DNA of 64,000 bases, taken from NCBI GenBank assembly GCA_903883645.1, contig CAISBR010000009.1, positions 26,471 to 90,470 of the forward strand, given 5' to 3'. A program made the position numbers and the translations under genes. The notes under the pieces were generated by a model. That model saw nothing but the letters and a program-made list of their open reading frames with translations. It was not told the origin of the DNA and did no database searches. This DNA is from an uncultured Myxococcales bacterium. Its GTDB lineage: Bacteria > Myxococcota_A > UBA9042. This document shows positions 15,492 to 25,318 of this stretch, one piece after another (positions within the stretch are counted from its first letter, which is position 1; each line of letters begins with the position of its first letter).

Positions 15492-17960
15492 TTAATGCAG
15501 CGACGCCCGCGCGATCGTCAGCACATCCGCCAGCACGCCCGAGGCCGTGACCGCCGCGCCCGCCCCATAGCCGCGCACCACCAGTGGCCGCGGTTGGTAG
15601 TGTTTGGTCAAGAAGGCAAAGGCATTTTCGCCGCCCCGCACCGCCCCCAGGGGCTGGCCCTCGGGCACGGCCTGCAAGCCCACCTCGCAGCCATGGGCAT
15701 CAAAGCGGGCCAGGTAACGCAGCACAGTGCCTTGGTTTTTCGCTTCGGCCACCACCAGGGCCATGCGCGCGTCCAGCTCGGGCAGCCGCGCCATGAACGC
15801 GTCGGTCGGCCCGCTGGCATCAAAGTCGGCGGGCAGCAGGCCGCGCACCTTCACCTGGTCGAGTTCGAGCTCCATGCCGGTTTCGCGCGCCAGAATCAAC
15901 ACTTTGCGGGCCACGTCGAGCCCTGAGAGGTCGTCGCGCGGGTCGGGCTCGGTCATGCCGGCGTCGCGCGCCTGCTGCACGGCCTGCGAGATCGGCACGC
16001 CATCGCCCAGCAGACCGCACAGCAGTGACAGCGAACCCGACAGAATGCCTTCGAATTGCACCACCCGATCGCCGCCATCGAGCAGGCTGCGCAGCGTGGC
16101 CATCACGGGCAGGCCGGCGCCCACATTGGTCTCGTAGCGAAATTGCCGGCGAAAACGCTGGGCGGTGCGACGAATCTCGCGGTAGTGCTGCAGACTTGCG
16201 CTGTTGGCCTGCTTGCTCGCCGCCACCAAGTGCAGGCCTGCGCGCAGAATCTGCGGATAGGCCGCTGCCAAACTGGCCGAAGCCGTGCAATCGAGCAAGA
16301 CAGGCTGCAGCGGCCGGAGCGCCATGACCGCATCGAGAAGCGCTGTTAGATTGCCCAGTTGCCCCCTCGCGTCGAGTTCGCGCTTGGCCGTACGCGGGTC
16401 CAGGCCGCCCGGCTGCACCAAGAACTGCGTTGAACTAGCAATACCAAGTAATTCTAGTTGGATAGGTCCTATAGCCAGCGTCGGCTGCAGCTGGGCCAGT
16501 TGCTCGAGCAGGCGGCCACCGACCGTGCCAAGTCCACACAAGATCAGCGAAATCGTCTCGCGGGTGCCAAAGAAGCAGTGGTGCACATGGCGCAGGCCGC
16601 GCTCGGCATCGGCGTCGGCTACCACCACCGAGATCGATCGCTCGCTCGAGCCCTGGGCGATCGCCACCACATTGCAGCCCACTTGGCCCAGCGCGCTCAA
16701 GAAGGTGCCGGCAATGCCTACGCGGGTGCGCATACCCTCGCCGACCACCGATAAAATCGAAAGCCCGGCGCGCAGTTCTACGGGGTCGACCCGCCGCGCC
16801 GCGATCTCGGCCGCGAAGGCAAACTCGATGGCTTGGCGGGCGCGCTCGGCATCGGCGGTGGCGACACCCAGCGACAAGGTGCACTCGCTCGAGGCCTGAG
16901 TGATGAAAATAACTGAGATTTGCCGATCTGCCAGCGCCGAAAACAGCCGCGCCGCTACGCCCGGCACCCCTGGCATCCCCGGCCCGCTGATGGTCAGCAG
17001 CGCCACCTGGCCCAGCAGCGTGCACGCCCGCACCGGCTGCTCGGGCGGCGCCACCTGCGCGCGAATCCAGGTGCCCGCCAGCTCGGGGTGAAACGTATCG
17101 CAAACCCGCACCGGGATTGATTTTTCGCGGGCCGGCGCAATCGTCTTGGGGTGCAGCACCTTGGCGCCAAAGTGCGCGAGCTCTAGCGCCTCGTCAAAAC
17201 TCAGCTCGGGCAGCCGCACCGCCTCGCTCACCAGCCGCGGATCGGCGCTGGCAATTCCATCGACATCCGTCCAAATTTCGAGTAGTTCGGCATCGAGCGC
17301 CGCCGCCGCCAGCGCGCCCGACCAGTCCGAGCCACCGCGGCCCAGGCTCAGCAGCTTGCCACGGGCATCGCCGCCAAAAAAACCAGGCATCACATGCAGT
17401 TCGTGATCACCCTGTCGCACCTCGGCAAACCGCTCGTACATCAGCGCCGGGTTGGGCGTCGCCGCCAGTGGGTCCCCCGCGCAAGGCAGCATCACCAGCG
17501 GGTCTAACAGGTGGCAAGTCTGCGCCCGTGCTGCAAAAATCGCCTCTAGGCACGCGCACGCCGCCCGCTCGCCCAGCCCCGAGATATGCGCCAGCGCCGC
17601 CCCGGGCAGGTCGCGCAGCAGGGCCACGCCGCGCAGCAGGTTTTCGAGCTCGCTGGCAATCGCTTCGAGTCGCTCGGCCAAGGGGTCGCGCTGGTTGCCT
17701 AGGCCATCGGCCAGTTCGGCTCGGATCAGCGCATGGCGCAAGCGAAAAGTGGCAGCCAGCTGCTCCGCATCGCCCCCCGCCTCGGCGCTCTGGGCCGCCG
17801 CAATCAGCGTATTGGTCACCCCTGCCGCGGCCGACGACACCACCACCACCCGGTGTGTCCTCAGGGCGTCTTGAATAAGATCCGCCACATGCAGCATCCG
17901 CGCGCCGCTACCCACCGACGTGCCGCCGAACTTCATCACTCGCCAAGGTCGCTGCGTCAT
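15492..17960 (-). CDS. thrA: Bifunctional aspartate kinase / homoserine dehydrogenase
   Basis: Catalyses the first and third steps of the aspartate family pathway to threonine and methionine. The 822 residues match ThrA/MetL length. The aspartate kinase begins [12 protein letters not shown], with the substrate loop TDVDGI further on; two ACT-type regulatory stretches (ending near residue 450) precede the dehydrogenase, which has LCGLGTVGG, the lysine region AASKQANS, and the near-invariant [18 protein letters not shown] and [14 protein letters not shown] domains suggest feedback control, but threonine versus methionine specificity cannot be read off, so thrA is the best symbol rather than a certain one. 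I chose the ATG at 17960 (GAGAGG upstream) over a GTG nine bases earlier. It follows asnB by 36 bp on the same strand. Confidence 0.95.
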   Translation of the reverse strand: MTQRPWRVMKFGGTSVGSGARMLHVADLIQDALRTHRVVVVSSAAAGVTNTLIAAAQSAEAGGDAEQLAATFRLRHALIRAELADGLGNQRDPLAERLEAIASELENLLRGVALLRDLPGAALAHISGLGERAACACLEAIFAARAQTCHLLDPLVMLPCAGDPLAATPNPALMYERFAEVRQGDHELHVMPGFFGGDARGKLLSLGRGGSDWSGALAAAALDAELLEIWTDVDGIASADPRLVSEAVRLPELSFDEALELAHFGAKVLHPKTIAPAREKSIPVRVCDTFHPELAGTWIRAQVAPPEQPVRACTLLGQVALLTISGPGMPGVPGVAARLFSALADRQISVIFITQASSECTLSLGVATADAERARQAIEFAFAAEIAARRVDPVELRAGLSILSVVGEGMRTRVGIAGTFLSALGQVGCNVVAIAQGSSERSISVVVADADAERGLRHVHHCFFGTRETISLILCGLGTVGGRLLEQLAQLQPTLAIGPIQLELLGIASSTQFLVQPGGLDPRTAKRELDARGQLGNLTALLDAVMALRPLQPVLLDCTASASLAAAYPQILRAGLHLVAASKQANSASLQHYREIRRTAQRFRRQFRYETNVGAGLPVMATLRSLLDGGDRVVQFEGILSGSLSLLCGLLGDGVPISQAVQQARDAGMTEPDPRDDLSGLDVARKVLILARETGMELELDQVKVRGLLPADFDASGPTDAFMARLPELDARMALVVAEAKNQGTVLRYLARFDAHGCEVGLQAVPEGQPLGAVRGGENAFAFLTKHYQPRPLVVRGYGAGAAVTASGVLADVLTIARASLH

Positions 17961-17996
17961 CGCGTGCACCTCTCTATTCGTTCTAGGTTCAATGGG

Positions 17997-19709
17997 TTAA
18001 AGGGTATGCCCCTCGTCGTGCACATCGCGCACCGCCCGGCCCGACGGGTCAGCCGAATTCTTCCACGCCGCGTCCCACTCGAGCGCAATCGCCGTGCTGC
18101 AGGCCACGCTCCGCTCCCATGCCACACAGCTCGCTGGGCCCGGACCAGGAAACTGCTGCTCAAAAAGGTCTCGATACAAATAGGCTTCTTTGGTCTCGGG
18201 CGTCTTGTCGGCGAAGCGATCGGCCGCCGCCGCCAGCTGCGCATCGCTGACCACCTGCTCGGCATGGGCGCGCAGCCCGCCGATCCAGCCATAGCCCACG
18301 CCGTCGCTGAACTGCTCTTTCTGCCGCCACAGCACCGCGTCGGGGATCACACCTTCAAAAGCGTGGCGCAGCGGGTACTTCTCGATAGGCTTGGACCGCG
18401 GCGCCCGGTACGGCAGCTTGCACGCCGGGTCGAGCTGCATCGCCACCTCTAAGAAGTCGGGATCCAGAAATGGCACGCGCACTTCTACGCCCCAAGCCGC
18501 CCCCGCCTTGTTGGCGCGCAGACAGTCGTACTTGTGCAATTTTGCAAGCTTGCGCACGGTCTCGGCGTGCAGCTCGGCGGCATTGGGCGCCTTGTGGAAG
18601 TACAGGTAACCGCCAAAGATCTCGTCGGCACCCTCGCCCGACAACACCATCTTGATACCCATCGACTTGATCCGCCGCATCAGCAGGTACATGGGCGTGC
18701 CGGCGCGAATCGTAGTCACATCAAAGGTTTCTAGGTGGCCAATCACATCGGGCAGCGCGTCGAGCCCTTCTTGCAGGGTAAAATGCACCTCGTGGTGGAC
18801 CGAGCCAATGAACTCAGCCACTTGCCGGGCGGGCGCGAAATCAGGCGCACCGTCGAGACCCACGGCAAACGAGTGCAGGCGCGGCCACCAGGCCGGTTCT
18901 TCGTCATTGCTTTCAACCCGTTTTGCGGCATAGCGCGCCGCCGTGGCCGCCACCAGCGACGAGTCGACGCCACCCGAGATCAGCACCCCATAGGGCACAT
19001 CGCACATCAGCTGCCGGTGCACCGCCGTTTCAAAGGCATCGCGCAACACCTTAGGATTATAGGGTGTTATCGGCAGATAGCCCGGCTCGGCCCACTGCGG
19101 CTGGTACCACTTGGTCAGCGGCAGCGGCGCCCCTGCGCGGATGTCGGCCGAGTCGAGAAAGTGACCCGGAGGAAATTCGTGCACTTGTATGCAGTGCCCT
19201 AGCAGGCCCTTCAGCTCCGACGCCACGCACAGCCTGCCCGCGCTATCCAAGCCATAATACAGCGGAATCACGCCGATCGCATCGCGCGCCACCAGATAGC
19301 GCTGCCGCTGCGGCTGCCACAGCACAAACGCAAAAATGCCGCCCACTTTGGGCAAAAACTCGGCTGGCGGCGCCTCGTCGGCCAGGTACAGCAGCACCTC
19401 GCAATCCGACTCTGTGGCAAATTCATGTTTGCGCGTCAGCTGGTTCTGCAGCGCTTTGTGGTTGTAGATCTCGCCGTTGACGGCCAGCACCGCGCCGGTC
19501 TGCCCATCGACAAGCGGCTGCGCGCCGTGCTCGACATCGACGATCGCCAGCCGCTCGTGCGCCAGCAGCGCCGCGCCGTCTTGGTACAGGCCGCTCCAAT
19601 CCGGGCCACGATGGCGGATGCGCTTGGCGAGTTCGGTAGCAATTCTGCGAGTTTGCTGGGGATCCGCCGGACCGCGGTCCAGGTCGAGCAACGCGACGAT
19701 GCCACACAT
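17997..19709 (-). CDS. asnB: Asparagine synthetase B (glutamine-hydrolysing)
   Basis: Makes asparagine from aspartate, ATP and glutamine. The 570-residue protein begins MCGIVALLD, so Cys2 is the amidotransferase nucleophile. The glutaminase half includes RHRGPD and NGEIYNH. The synthetase half has the pyrophosphatase loop ISGGVDSS near residue 245 and the later GEGADEIFGGY. Length and order match the E. coli AsnB class of about 554 residues. It sits between an L,D-transpeptidase gene (83 bp upstream) and the aspartate kinase/homoserine dehydrogenase gene (36 bp downstream), which places two aspartate-consuming enzymes in one probable transcript. Confidence 0.96.
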   Translation of the reverse strand: MCGIVALLDLDRGPADPQQTRRIATELAKRIRHRGPDWSGLYQDGAALLAHERLAIVDVEHGAQPLVDGQTGAVLAVNGEIYNHKALQNQLTRKHEFATESDCEVLLYLADEAPPAEFLPKVGGIFAFVLWQPQRQRYLVARDAIGVIPLYYGLDSAGRLCVASELKGLLGHCIQVHEFPPGHFLDSADIRAGAPLPLTKWYQPQWAEPGYLPITPYNPKVLRDAFETAVHRQLMCDVPYGVLISGGVDSSLVAATAARYAAKRVESNDEEPAWWPRLHSFAVGLDGAPDFAPARQVAEFIGSVHHEVHFTLQEGLDALPDVIGHLETFDVTTIRAGTPMYLLMRRIKSMGIKMVLSGEGADEIFGGYLYFHKAPNAAELHAETVRKLAKLHKYDCLRANKAGAAWGVEVRVPFLDPDFLEVAMQLDPACKLPYRAPRSKPIEKYPLRHAFEGVIPDAVLWRQKEQFSDGVGYGWIGGLRAHAEQVVSDAQLAAAADRFADKTPETKEAYLYRDLFEQQFPGPGPASCVAWERSVACSTAIALEWDAAWKNSADPSGRAVRDVHDEGHTL

Positions 19710-19792
19710 GCCGGCTCCCGGGCGGTGCGTACCGCCGCTGCCTACACGCTACGCAAGCCGGCGGCGTCGTGCAATTCGCTTGCGGGTGTGGG

Positions 19793-20671
19793 CTACGGCG
19801 TGGGTCCGACGAGGGGGTCAAACTTGTTGGCGGGCTTGTAGTTGCAGTGCGCCGCGTTCTTTACCGGATCGGTGGTCCACGTCTTGGCGTCCCACTCGCA
19901 CACCATGCGCGGCAGATCTTGCGACGCCCAGGTGGCGAAAAGCGTGCTCTGCGCTGCCGGCGGGCGCTTCACCGAGCTCAACGCCGCGTAATCGACGTCG
20001 ACGAACTTGCCATCGGCGCTATCCCAGTCCTGGATAATCGAAATCTTGGTCTTGAGCGTGAATTGCTCCGAGGCTTTGTGCGGTTGGCTCATGTCGATGC
20101 CGATGATCTTGGCCAGCTCGACCACGTGCTCGCCCTGCATGCGGTTGCAGCCGTGCGAGACTGGGCCGCGAATCAGTTTCCATTCGCCGTCTTGCGCGGT
20201 GATGGGTCCGTGGAAGGCGAGGCCGCGGGTGGCGTGGTATTCAAGGAACGGGAAGCCGCCCCAGGCCGCCTTGCTGGTGGTGGGTACGTAGGCCAAGCCG
20301 TAGATTGTGCTGTAATTGCCGGGGCCATTGCTGGTGGCGACCGCGCCGGTGGCGACGGGGTAGACGACGGTGACCTTGGTGACGCCGCTCGCCGTGGCCG
20401 TCTTGGCGTACCAGGGTAGCGAGCCCTTGAATGTACTGGGCAATGTGCCGGTGACGCGCGCCGTGTGGCCCTTGAGCGACACCACGATGGCCACATCTTT
20501 TAGGGTCGGCATCGGCCCGTCGTAGATCCACTTGGGGTTGCCGCCGGCCTTCAGGTCGTCTTCCATCGAGGCGACGTCGCCGGTGGTGTCGCTGGTGCAG
20601 GCCGACATGCCTACGCAACCGCCCAATAGCAAAGCGAGAACTCCGAGCCGAACCGAAGAATTAGTGCGCAT
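19793..20671 (-). CDS. L,D-transpeptidase (YkuD) lipoprotein
   Basis: Periplasmic enzyme that makes or rearranges peptidoglycan cross-links, or attaches proteins to peptidoglycan. The 292-residue protein has a lipoprotein-type signal (LLLGGC or GMSAC near residues 19-25), a linker, and a YkuD domain with His154 in FHGPI and SHGCNRM at 172-178, where Cys175 is the nucleophile. I chose the ATG at 20671 because GGAGG lies at good spacing, rejecting a frame that starts at 20848. First gene of a same-strand series with asnB and the fused aspartate kinase, though the 83-bp gap to asnB leaves co-transcription uncertain. Confidence 0.9.
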   Translation of the reverse strand: MRTNSSVRLGVLALLLGGCVGMSACTSDTTGDVASMEDDLKAGGNPKWIYDGPMPTLKDVAIVVSLKGHTARVTGTLPSTFKGSLPWYAKTATASGVTKVTVVYPVATGAVATSNGPGNYSTIYGLAYVPTTSKAAWGGFPFLEYHATRGLAFHGPITAQDGEWKLIRGPVSHGCNRMQGEHVVELAKIIGIDMSQPHKASEQFTLKTKISIIQDWDSADGKFVDVDYAALSSVKRPPAAQSTLFATWASQDLPRMVCEWDAKTWTTDPVKNAAHCNYKPANKFDPLVGPTP

Positions 20672-20810
20672 CGACAGCCTCCACAAGGGCCGAGAGGGTA
20701 CGGCAAAACCGCGGCAAAGTCGATCGATTTTGCGTGGTTGGCAGCGGCGACGACAACGGCGTGCAAAGCGGCTATCGTTGCCGGGCGGCGTGGCGGCCGA
20801 GCGGGACGCA

Positions 20811-22601
20811 ATGGACCAGGATAGTGAGCAAAAACGACTGAATCGCAAGTGGTTGCACTGGCTGCTGCCGCTCGCTTTGGGGTTGACGGCGGCGCTGCTG
20901 GCCGTGTTCCCCCTGCATAACGACGACGCCGGCTTTCATATCGCCACCGGTCGCTGGGTGCTGGCCTTTGGTAAGCCGCCGAGTTTCAACCCATTTTCGT
21001 GGTACGGCGACGGCGCGACCTGGATTCAGCACCAGTGGCTGCCGGCGGCGGGTATGGCCTGGCTGGTCGACCGCGGTGGCATGGCGGCGCTGGTGTTGGC
21101 CAAGGCGGCGCTGGTGGGTCTCGCCTATTTTGTGGGTATGTTCGCGGCCTTGCGTGCCGGTATGCCGCCGGCATGGGCGGCGCTGCTGGGGTCGACGGCA
21201 GTGGCGGCGGCGGCGTTTCGCTTCTTAGAACGGCCGATGTGGGTCAGCGGGCTGCTGCTGGCGGTGCTGACGGGGCTCTGGGCATTGCAGCAGCGCGGTC
21301 CGCCGCGTAAGTGGCTGCAGATGCTGTTGATTATCCTGCCGGCGCTGGCCCTGCAGCTGCACGCGGGCGGGCTCGACGGGCTGCTGGTCTGGGGCGCGCT
21401 GGCAGGTGGCAGTCTGCTGAATTTGCGTTGGAATCGCCCCAATGCCTTGGCACCCAAGCCCACCGTGCTGGGGGCGCTGGCCGCGGGCGTGCTGGCGCTG
21501 CTGGCCCTGCTGCTGCTGGCGCCGGCGGGGCTGCAGGTGCTGCGGCTGCCCCTCGAATTCTCAGGAAATGCCTACTGGAATCAACATCTTGCCGAGTTTC
21601 GTCCCCTCGATCTGTCGCTCGAGATGGCGCCGGCTTGGCTGCTAGTGGCGCTAGCGATCGGCCTGGGCGCAGTGGGTGTGAAGCAGCGACAGTTCGGCTC
21701 AGCTTTGATCTTGCTAGGGTTTTCGGCGCTGGCGCTCAAGCATGTGCGGATGGTGATGCCCCTGTCGCTGGTGGTGCTGCCGGCCGCCGCGCCGATCGCG
21801 GGTGCGTTGCCCGAATTGCCCAAGCCGCTGAAAGGGTTACTGGGGGTGTTGGCCGCGGTGGTGCTGCTGGCCGGCGCGTGGCTGCAGGTCGAGCGCTTTG
21901 GCTGGGGCCTTGGGCAAGACGGCGTAGACCACCGGCGCCACCCCATTGAACTCATCGATCTGGCTAGAAAAATGCCCACGCGGGCCTTCGTGAGCGACGG
22001 CATTGCCGGCACGTACCTGTGGCGCAATTTCAAGGTGCCCGCCGCGCCGCTGCCGCTGAGTCCGCAGACGCCCGGGCTGGTGCTGGTGCACAACTGCCTC
22101 GAGTGCTACAAACCCGAGACATATATTAATGAATACCAAAAGTTGCGTTACGGGCCGGCCGACTGGCGCCAGCGCATCGACCGCTTGGGCATTGCCACGC
22201 TGCTGCTGAAGTACACCACGCCGGGCGAGCGGCGGCTGCAAAGTGGCGCGGCGAATCTGCGGCAACTGGTGTTCAATTCTGGGGAGTTTGCTCTGATCGA
22301 CTTCGACGACGCCGCCGAACTGCTGGTGCTGCGCAGTAAGCTCGCCCCCGGCATCCCGCAACTACCTGATCTAGCGGTAGATCCCGACTCGGGGCGCCTG
22401 GTGCCCGGCCGCGACCAAGCGGCGACGCTGGCGGTGTTGCAGCGGCACGCCCAGCAGCATCCGCAGCAAGTGCGGGCACTTTGGCTCATGGCGGCCATCG
22501 CGCGGCAGACGCAGCAGCCCGATTTACTGAGTAGGGTTCGCGCAGAAATGCAGCGCCGTCAGCCCGAGGCGGCGGAGACGGCGGCGGCGATGGGGTGGTA
22601 A
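20811..22601 (+). CDS. Polytopic membrane protein, GT-C glycosyltransferase-like
   Basis: A 596-residue protein with about ten transmembrane helices over the first 400 residues and a soluble C-terminal domain of about 180. The first external loop has HNDDAGFHIATGRWVLAFG followed by NPFSWYGDGATW and QHQWL. This resembles the conserved region of uncharacterised GT-C-type membrane proteins, in which the acidic pair binds a lipid-linked sugar donor. That comparison is from memory and unverified. The ATG at 20811 is preferred to an upstream frame from 20532 that would overlap the promoter of the divergent L,D-transpeptidase gene. It converges on the PLC-like gene with only 3 bp between stops. Donor and acceptor are unknown. 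Confidence 0.72.
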   Translation: MDQDSEQKRLNRKWLHWLLPLALGLTAALLAVFPLHNDDAGFHIATGRWVLAFGKPPSFNPFSWYGDGATWIQHQWLPAAGMAWLVDRGGMAALVLAKAALVGLAYFVGMFAALRAGMPPAWAALLGSTAVAAAAFRFLERPMWVSGLLLAVLTGLWALQQRGPPRKWLQMLLIILPALALQLHAGGLDGLLVWGALAGGSLLNLRWNRPNALAPKPTVLGALAAGVLALLALLLLAPAGLQVLRLPLEFSGNAYWNQHLAEFRPLDLSLEMAPAWLLVALAIGLGAVGVKQRQFGSALILLGFSALALKHVRMVMPLSLVVLPAAAPIAGALPELPKPLKGLLGVLAAVVLLAGAWLQVERFGWGLGQDGVDHRRHPIELIDLARKMPTRAFVSDGIAGTYLWRNFKVPAAPLPLSPQTPGLVLVHNCLECYKPETYINEYQKLRYGPADWRQRIDRLGIATLLLKYTTPGERRLQSGAANLRQLVFNSGEFALIDFDDAAELLVLRSKLAPGIPQLPDLAVDPDSGRLVPGRDQAATLAVLQRHAQQHPQQVRALWLMAAIARQTQQPDLLSRVRAEMQRRQPEAAETAAAMGW

Positions 22602-22604
22602 GAG

Positions 22605-23528
22605 CTACAGCCCATTCAACGTCGCCACCGCACTCAGCAAATCGCCCTCGGTATACCAATCGACCGCCAGCAGCCCCACCCGCTGCCCCTGCTGCTTCTG
22701 GCACTGCTGGGCCCGCTCAAGCAGCAGCGGATTATGATTCACTAATTTCGCCAGCGTGTCGTGCGGCTCCAAGTTGTGCGTCAAGAAGTGATTGACCACA
22801 AAGAAGCGGTTGCCCGGCTTGCCGCGCAGCACGTCGCAGTTAAAATTCGCTGCCGTTTCAAACGAATAGGGCGTGTCGAACGCCAAGTCTTGGTAGCCGT
22901 GGTTCCACGCCAGCGCCCCGCCGCCCGACTCGGTCATGATCAGCAGCCGCGTATCCTTGGCGATCACCTCGGCCAGCGTGGGCGTGGCATCGCTGGGTCC
23001 TAAGTGCAGGCAATGCGGCAGCAATCCCGCCGCCTGCAGCCCTGCGTCGATGGCGGTCTCGGGAACATAGTCCTCAAAGATAATCACCACAAATTCGCGG
23101 GGATGCGCGTCGAGCCACTTCCGCAGCGCCGTCATCGCGCCGGTAAACTCGCTGGCGCCCAGCTTGCAGTTGGCGTGGCACAGGTAGGGTTTACCCTGCT
23201 CAGTCGCGATGTTGCCGTCGTAGGGGTGCACATCGAGCATAAAGCCGCGAATGCCAGAATCCAGCTGGGCAAGCAAGCCATCGGGTTGATTTGGCAGCAG
23301 AAAACCGTCGGCCTTGCTGCTCATGCCGTTGTGCGTGGTCGGCAGCGTCACCTGGTTGATGGGCAGCGCGCACAGGGCCGGGTCGCCGTTGCAGGGCGAT
23401 TGGGTTGCAATATCCTGACTATCCAGCATATTTTGGCTATCGCCACCCGCGTCGCCGGCCTGGCTCGTGGTCGCCGCCTCGCTGCAGCTCAACAGCAGCA
23501 TCGTCGTCAGAAACCAAGCAAGCTTCAT
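22605..23528 (-). CDS. PI-PLC X-domain-like phosphodiesterase, lipoprotein
   Basis: A 307-residue exported protein related to the bacterial phosphatidylinositol-specific phospholipase C fold. The signal ends LLLSC (Cys near residue 15). Catalytic-region markers include THNG (first His), GIRGFMLDVHPYDG and LCHANCKLG (second His), then FVVIIFEDYV. Bacterial PI-PLC-like enzymes cleave phosphoinositides or similar lipids to cyclic phosphodiesters; the true substrate here is unknown, and paralogues act on very different compounds. The ATG at 23528 overlaps the stop of the upstream esterase (ATGA), so the two are translationally coupled. Confidence 0.82.
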   Translation of the reverse strand: MKLAWFLTTMLLLSCSEAATTSQAGDAGGDSQNMLDSQDIATQSPCNGDPALCALPINQVTLPTTHNGMSSKADGFLLPNQPDGLLAQLDSGIRGFMLDVHPYDGNIATEQGKPYLCHANCKLGASEFTGAMTALRKWLDAHPREFVVIIFEDYVPETAIDAGLQAAGLLPHCLHLGPSDATPTLAEVIAKDTRLLIMTESGGGALAWNHGYQDLAFDTPYSFETAANFNCDVLRGKPGNRFFVVNHFLTHNLEPHDTLAKLVNHNPLLLERAQQCQKQQGQRVGLLAVDWYTEGDLLSAVATLNGL

Positions 23529-25183
23529 GGGTTTTTTCCGGGGAACAGGTAGCGCAATGCCGCCGGCGCCCGCTTGTGCCACGAGCCCTCGTTGTGCTGC
23601 TGGCCGTGGCCCACTAGACACATCAGGTTGTGCGACAACTGCAGGTAGTCACTCCAGGTCTTGCCTGTCGGCGGCGTGGCGGACCACGGGATCGCTGGCA
23701 CCTGGGCGATCGCGGTGGTGTATGGTAAATTCACAAGCGGTGTCAATGGGTTGCTATCCGTGTCCCACTCGGGCCGATCGTCCCAGCCCGCGGCGACCAA
23801 GGCATTGCGCGTCCAGTCGGTGTTGGCCCACGAGTCGCACTCGTAGCAGGCGGTGCCGCTCATGTCGCTGTCGCCGCTGTCTAGGTACACGCGCACGCCG
23901 CCCTTGGGCACTTTTGCAGCATTGTCAGCGATGATCGCCCGCATGGTCGGCCCGTCGCTCTGCTTGCCCGTCTCGCTCGAGATGCCTTCGCCGACCCACA
24001 GCGCACCCGAAAATGAGGCCAACCGCCCAAAAGTCTGCCACTTTTGCCAGCCGATCCACAGCGAGGCATTGCCGCCCAGGCTCGAGCCGCCCACGGCGGT
24101 GTGATCGCGGTCGGGTAGGGTGCGAAACTGCTTGTCGATCATAGGTTTAACTGTCTCAACCAAGAACGCCGCGTACTGCTCAATTAGTGGCGGGTGCACG
24201 CTACTGCCATCGTCGAGCGGCGCCCACACGTACTCGCTCATGCGGTTGCTGGTATCGACCCCCACGTGGATCACCGGCTCGACCGCGCCGCCGGCCATCA
24301 GCTCGTCGCTGACTTGGTCCAGCTTCCAATCGCCAAAGGGCGCGAGAGGACTAGTAAAAATGTTGAAGCCGTCGTGCCAGTACATCACGCTAAAGTGCCC
24401 GCTCAGGTTCTGAAAATACGCAGCCGGCAGGTACACATATAGGTTGCGGCTGTTGTTCAGCTGCGGGCTCTTTACGTCGCCGATCCAGCGCAAGCGACTG
24501 TGATCTTTAGGATAGATCGCCGAATTCGGCCCCAGGCCCGCAAACACAAAGTAGGGATTGCTGGGGTCGGCCGCCCACTGTCCGTCGATTTTTACTTTGT
24601 ACTGGCGCGGTTGCGCGGTGTCGATCGCCACCTTGGCCGTAAATAGCCCGGGGATGGCCGGCACTGCGCCCATCGGGTTAGCCGTGTTCCATCCGTTCCA
24701 ATCGCCCATAATCTCTACAGTTTTAGCGTTTTTCGCCAGCACCAAGAAGCGGCACTGCCCGGCCTCGCACACCGGCATATCGTAGGCGTCGAGCAGCTTT
24801 TGCAGGCTGGCCGCATCGCCGCTCTGCAGGGCCGCATCCAGCTGCGCCAAGGTGGGCGGCGCCGGCGCGGCGGGGCTCGTATCGCTGGCCGTGGTGTCGG
24901 TCGCGCTCGCGTCCGTCGCACTCGTATCGGCGGGGGGCTGCCACGAGTCGATAGGCGCATCAGGTAGTTGCGTGGTGTCGGCTACGGGTACGTCGGCAAC
25001 CGGCGTATCGGCCACCGCGGCATCAACAAGGGGGGTATCCGCAGCCGAATCCTCAGCCGCGGCCTCGACATCGGCGCCATGGCCCGCATCGTTCGGCAGC
25101 GCATTTTGCTGGGGCTGCGCGCCACACGCCGCCAGCAACGCCGCCAGCAGCCACTGCATCCATTTCATCGCGCGCATGGCCAT
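23525..25183 (-). CDS. Fes/IroE-like esterase lipoprotein with N-terminal E-set domain
   Basis: A 552-residue exported hydrolase. The signal has lipobox LAAC (Cys about residue 20), followed by an Ala/Asp/Thr-rich linker of about 70 residues, a CBM48-like beta-sandwich (near 135-215, containing IMGDWNGWNTANP), and an alpha/beta hydrolase of the enterochelin-esterase/D-type family. The nucleophile is in GGSSLGG near residue 365; YLDSGDSD and the late GHGQQHNEGSW supply the probable acid and base. Such enzymes cleave esters of siderophores, oligosaccharides or trehalose; the context does not reveal which. Two ATGs lie close together and the one at 25183 follows GGAGG. The stop overlaps the PLC-like gene start, so the pair is co-translated. 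Confidence 0.85.
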   Translation of the reverse strand: MAMRAMKWMQWLLAALLAACGAQPQQNALPNDAGHGADVEAAAEDSAADTPLVDAAVADTPVADVPVADTTQLPDAPIDSWQPPADTSATDASATDTTASDTSPAAPAPPTLAQLDAALQSGDAASLQKLLDAYDMPVCEAGQCRFLVLAKNAKTVEIMGDWNGWNTANPMGAVPAIPGLFTAKVAIDTAQPRQYKVKIDGQWAADPSNPYFVFAGLGPNSAIYPKDHSRLRWIGDVKSPQLNNSRNLYVYLPAAYFQNLSGHFSVMYWHDGFNIFTSPLAPFGDWKLDQVSDELMAGGAVEPVIHVGVDTSNRMSEYVWAPLDDGSSVHPPLIEQYAAFLVETVKPMIDKQFRTLPDRDHTAVGGSSLGGNASLWIGWQKWQTFGRLASFSGALWVGEGISSETGKQSDGPTMRAIIADNAAKVPKGGVRVYLDSGDSDMSGTACYECDSWANTDWTRNALVAAGWDDRPEWDTDSNPLTPLVNLPYTTAIAQVPAIPWSATPPTGKTWSDYLQLSHNLMCLVGHGQQHNEGSWHKRAPAALRYLFPGKNP

Positions 25184-25318
25184 CGTGCCTCCGTGGCCAA
25201 GCGTAGCGGGCGGCGGCGGCAGGGGTCAATGCTCTTGCAGGGTCGCGCAAGCCAGTTGCCCGCGCACGGCAAACCGACTACCGTAGCTTGCGTGCGGGCT
25301 CGCCCGCTCAGGTGCGTC

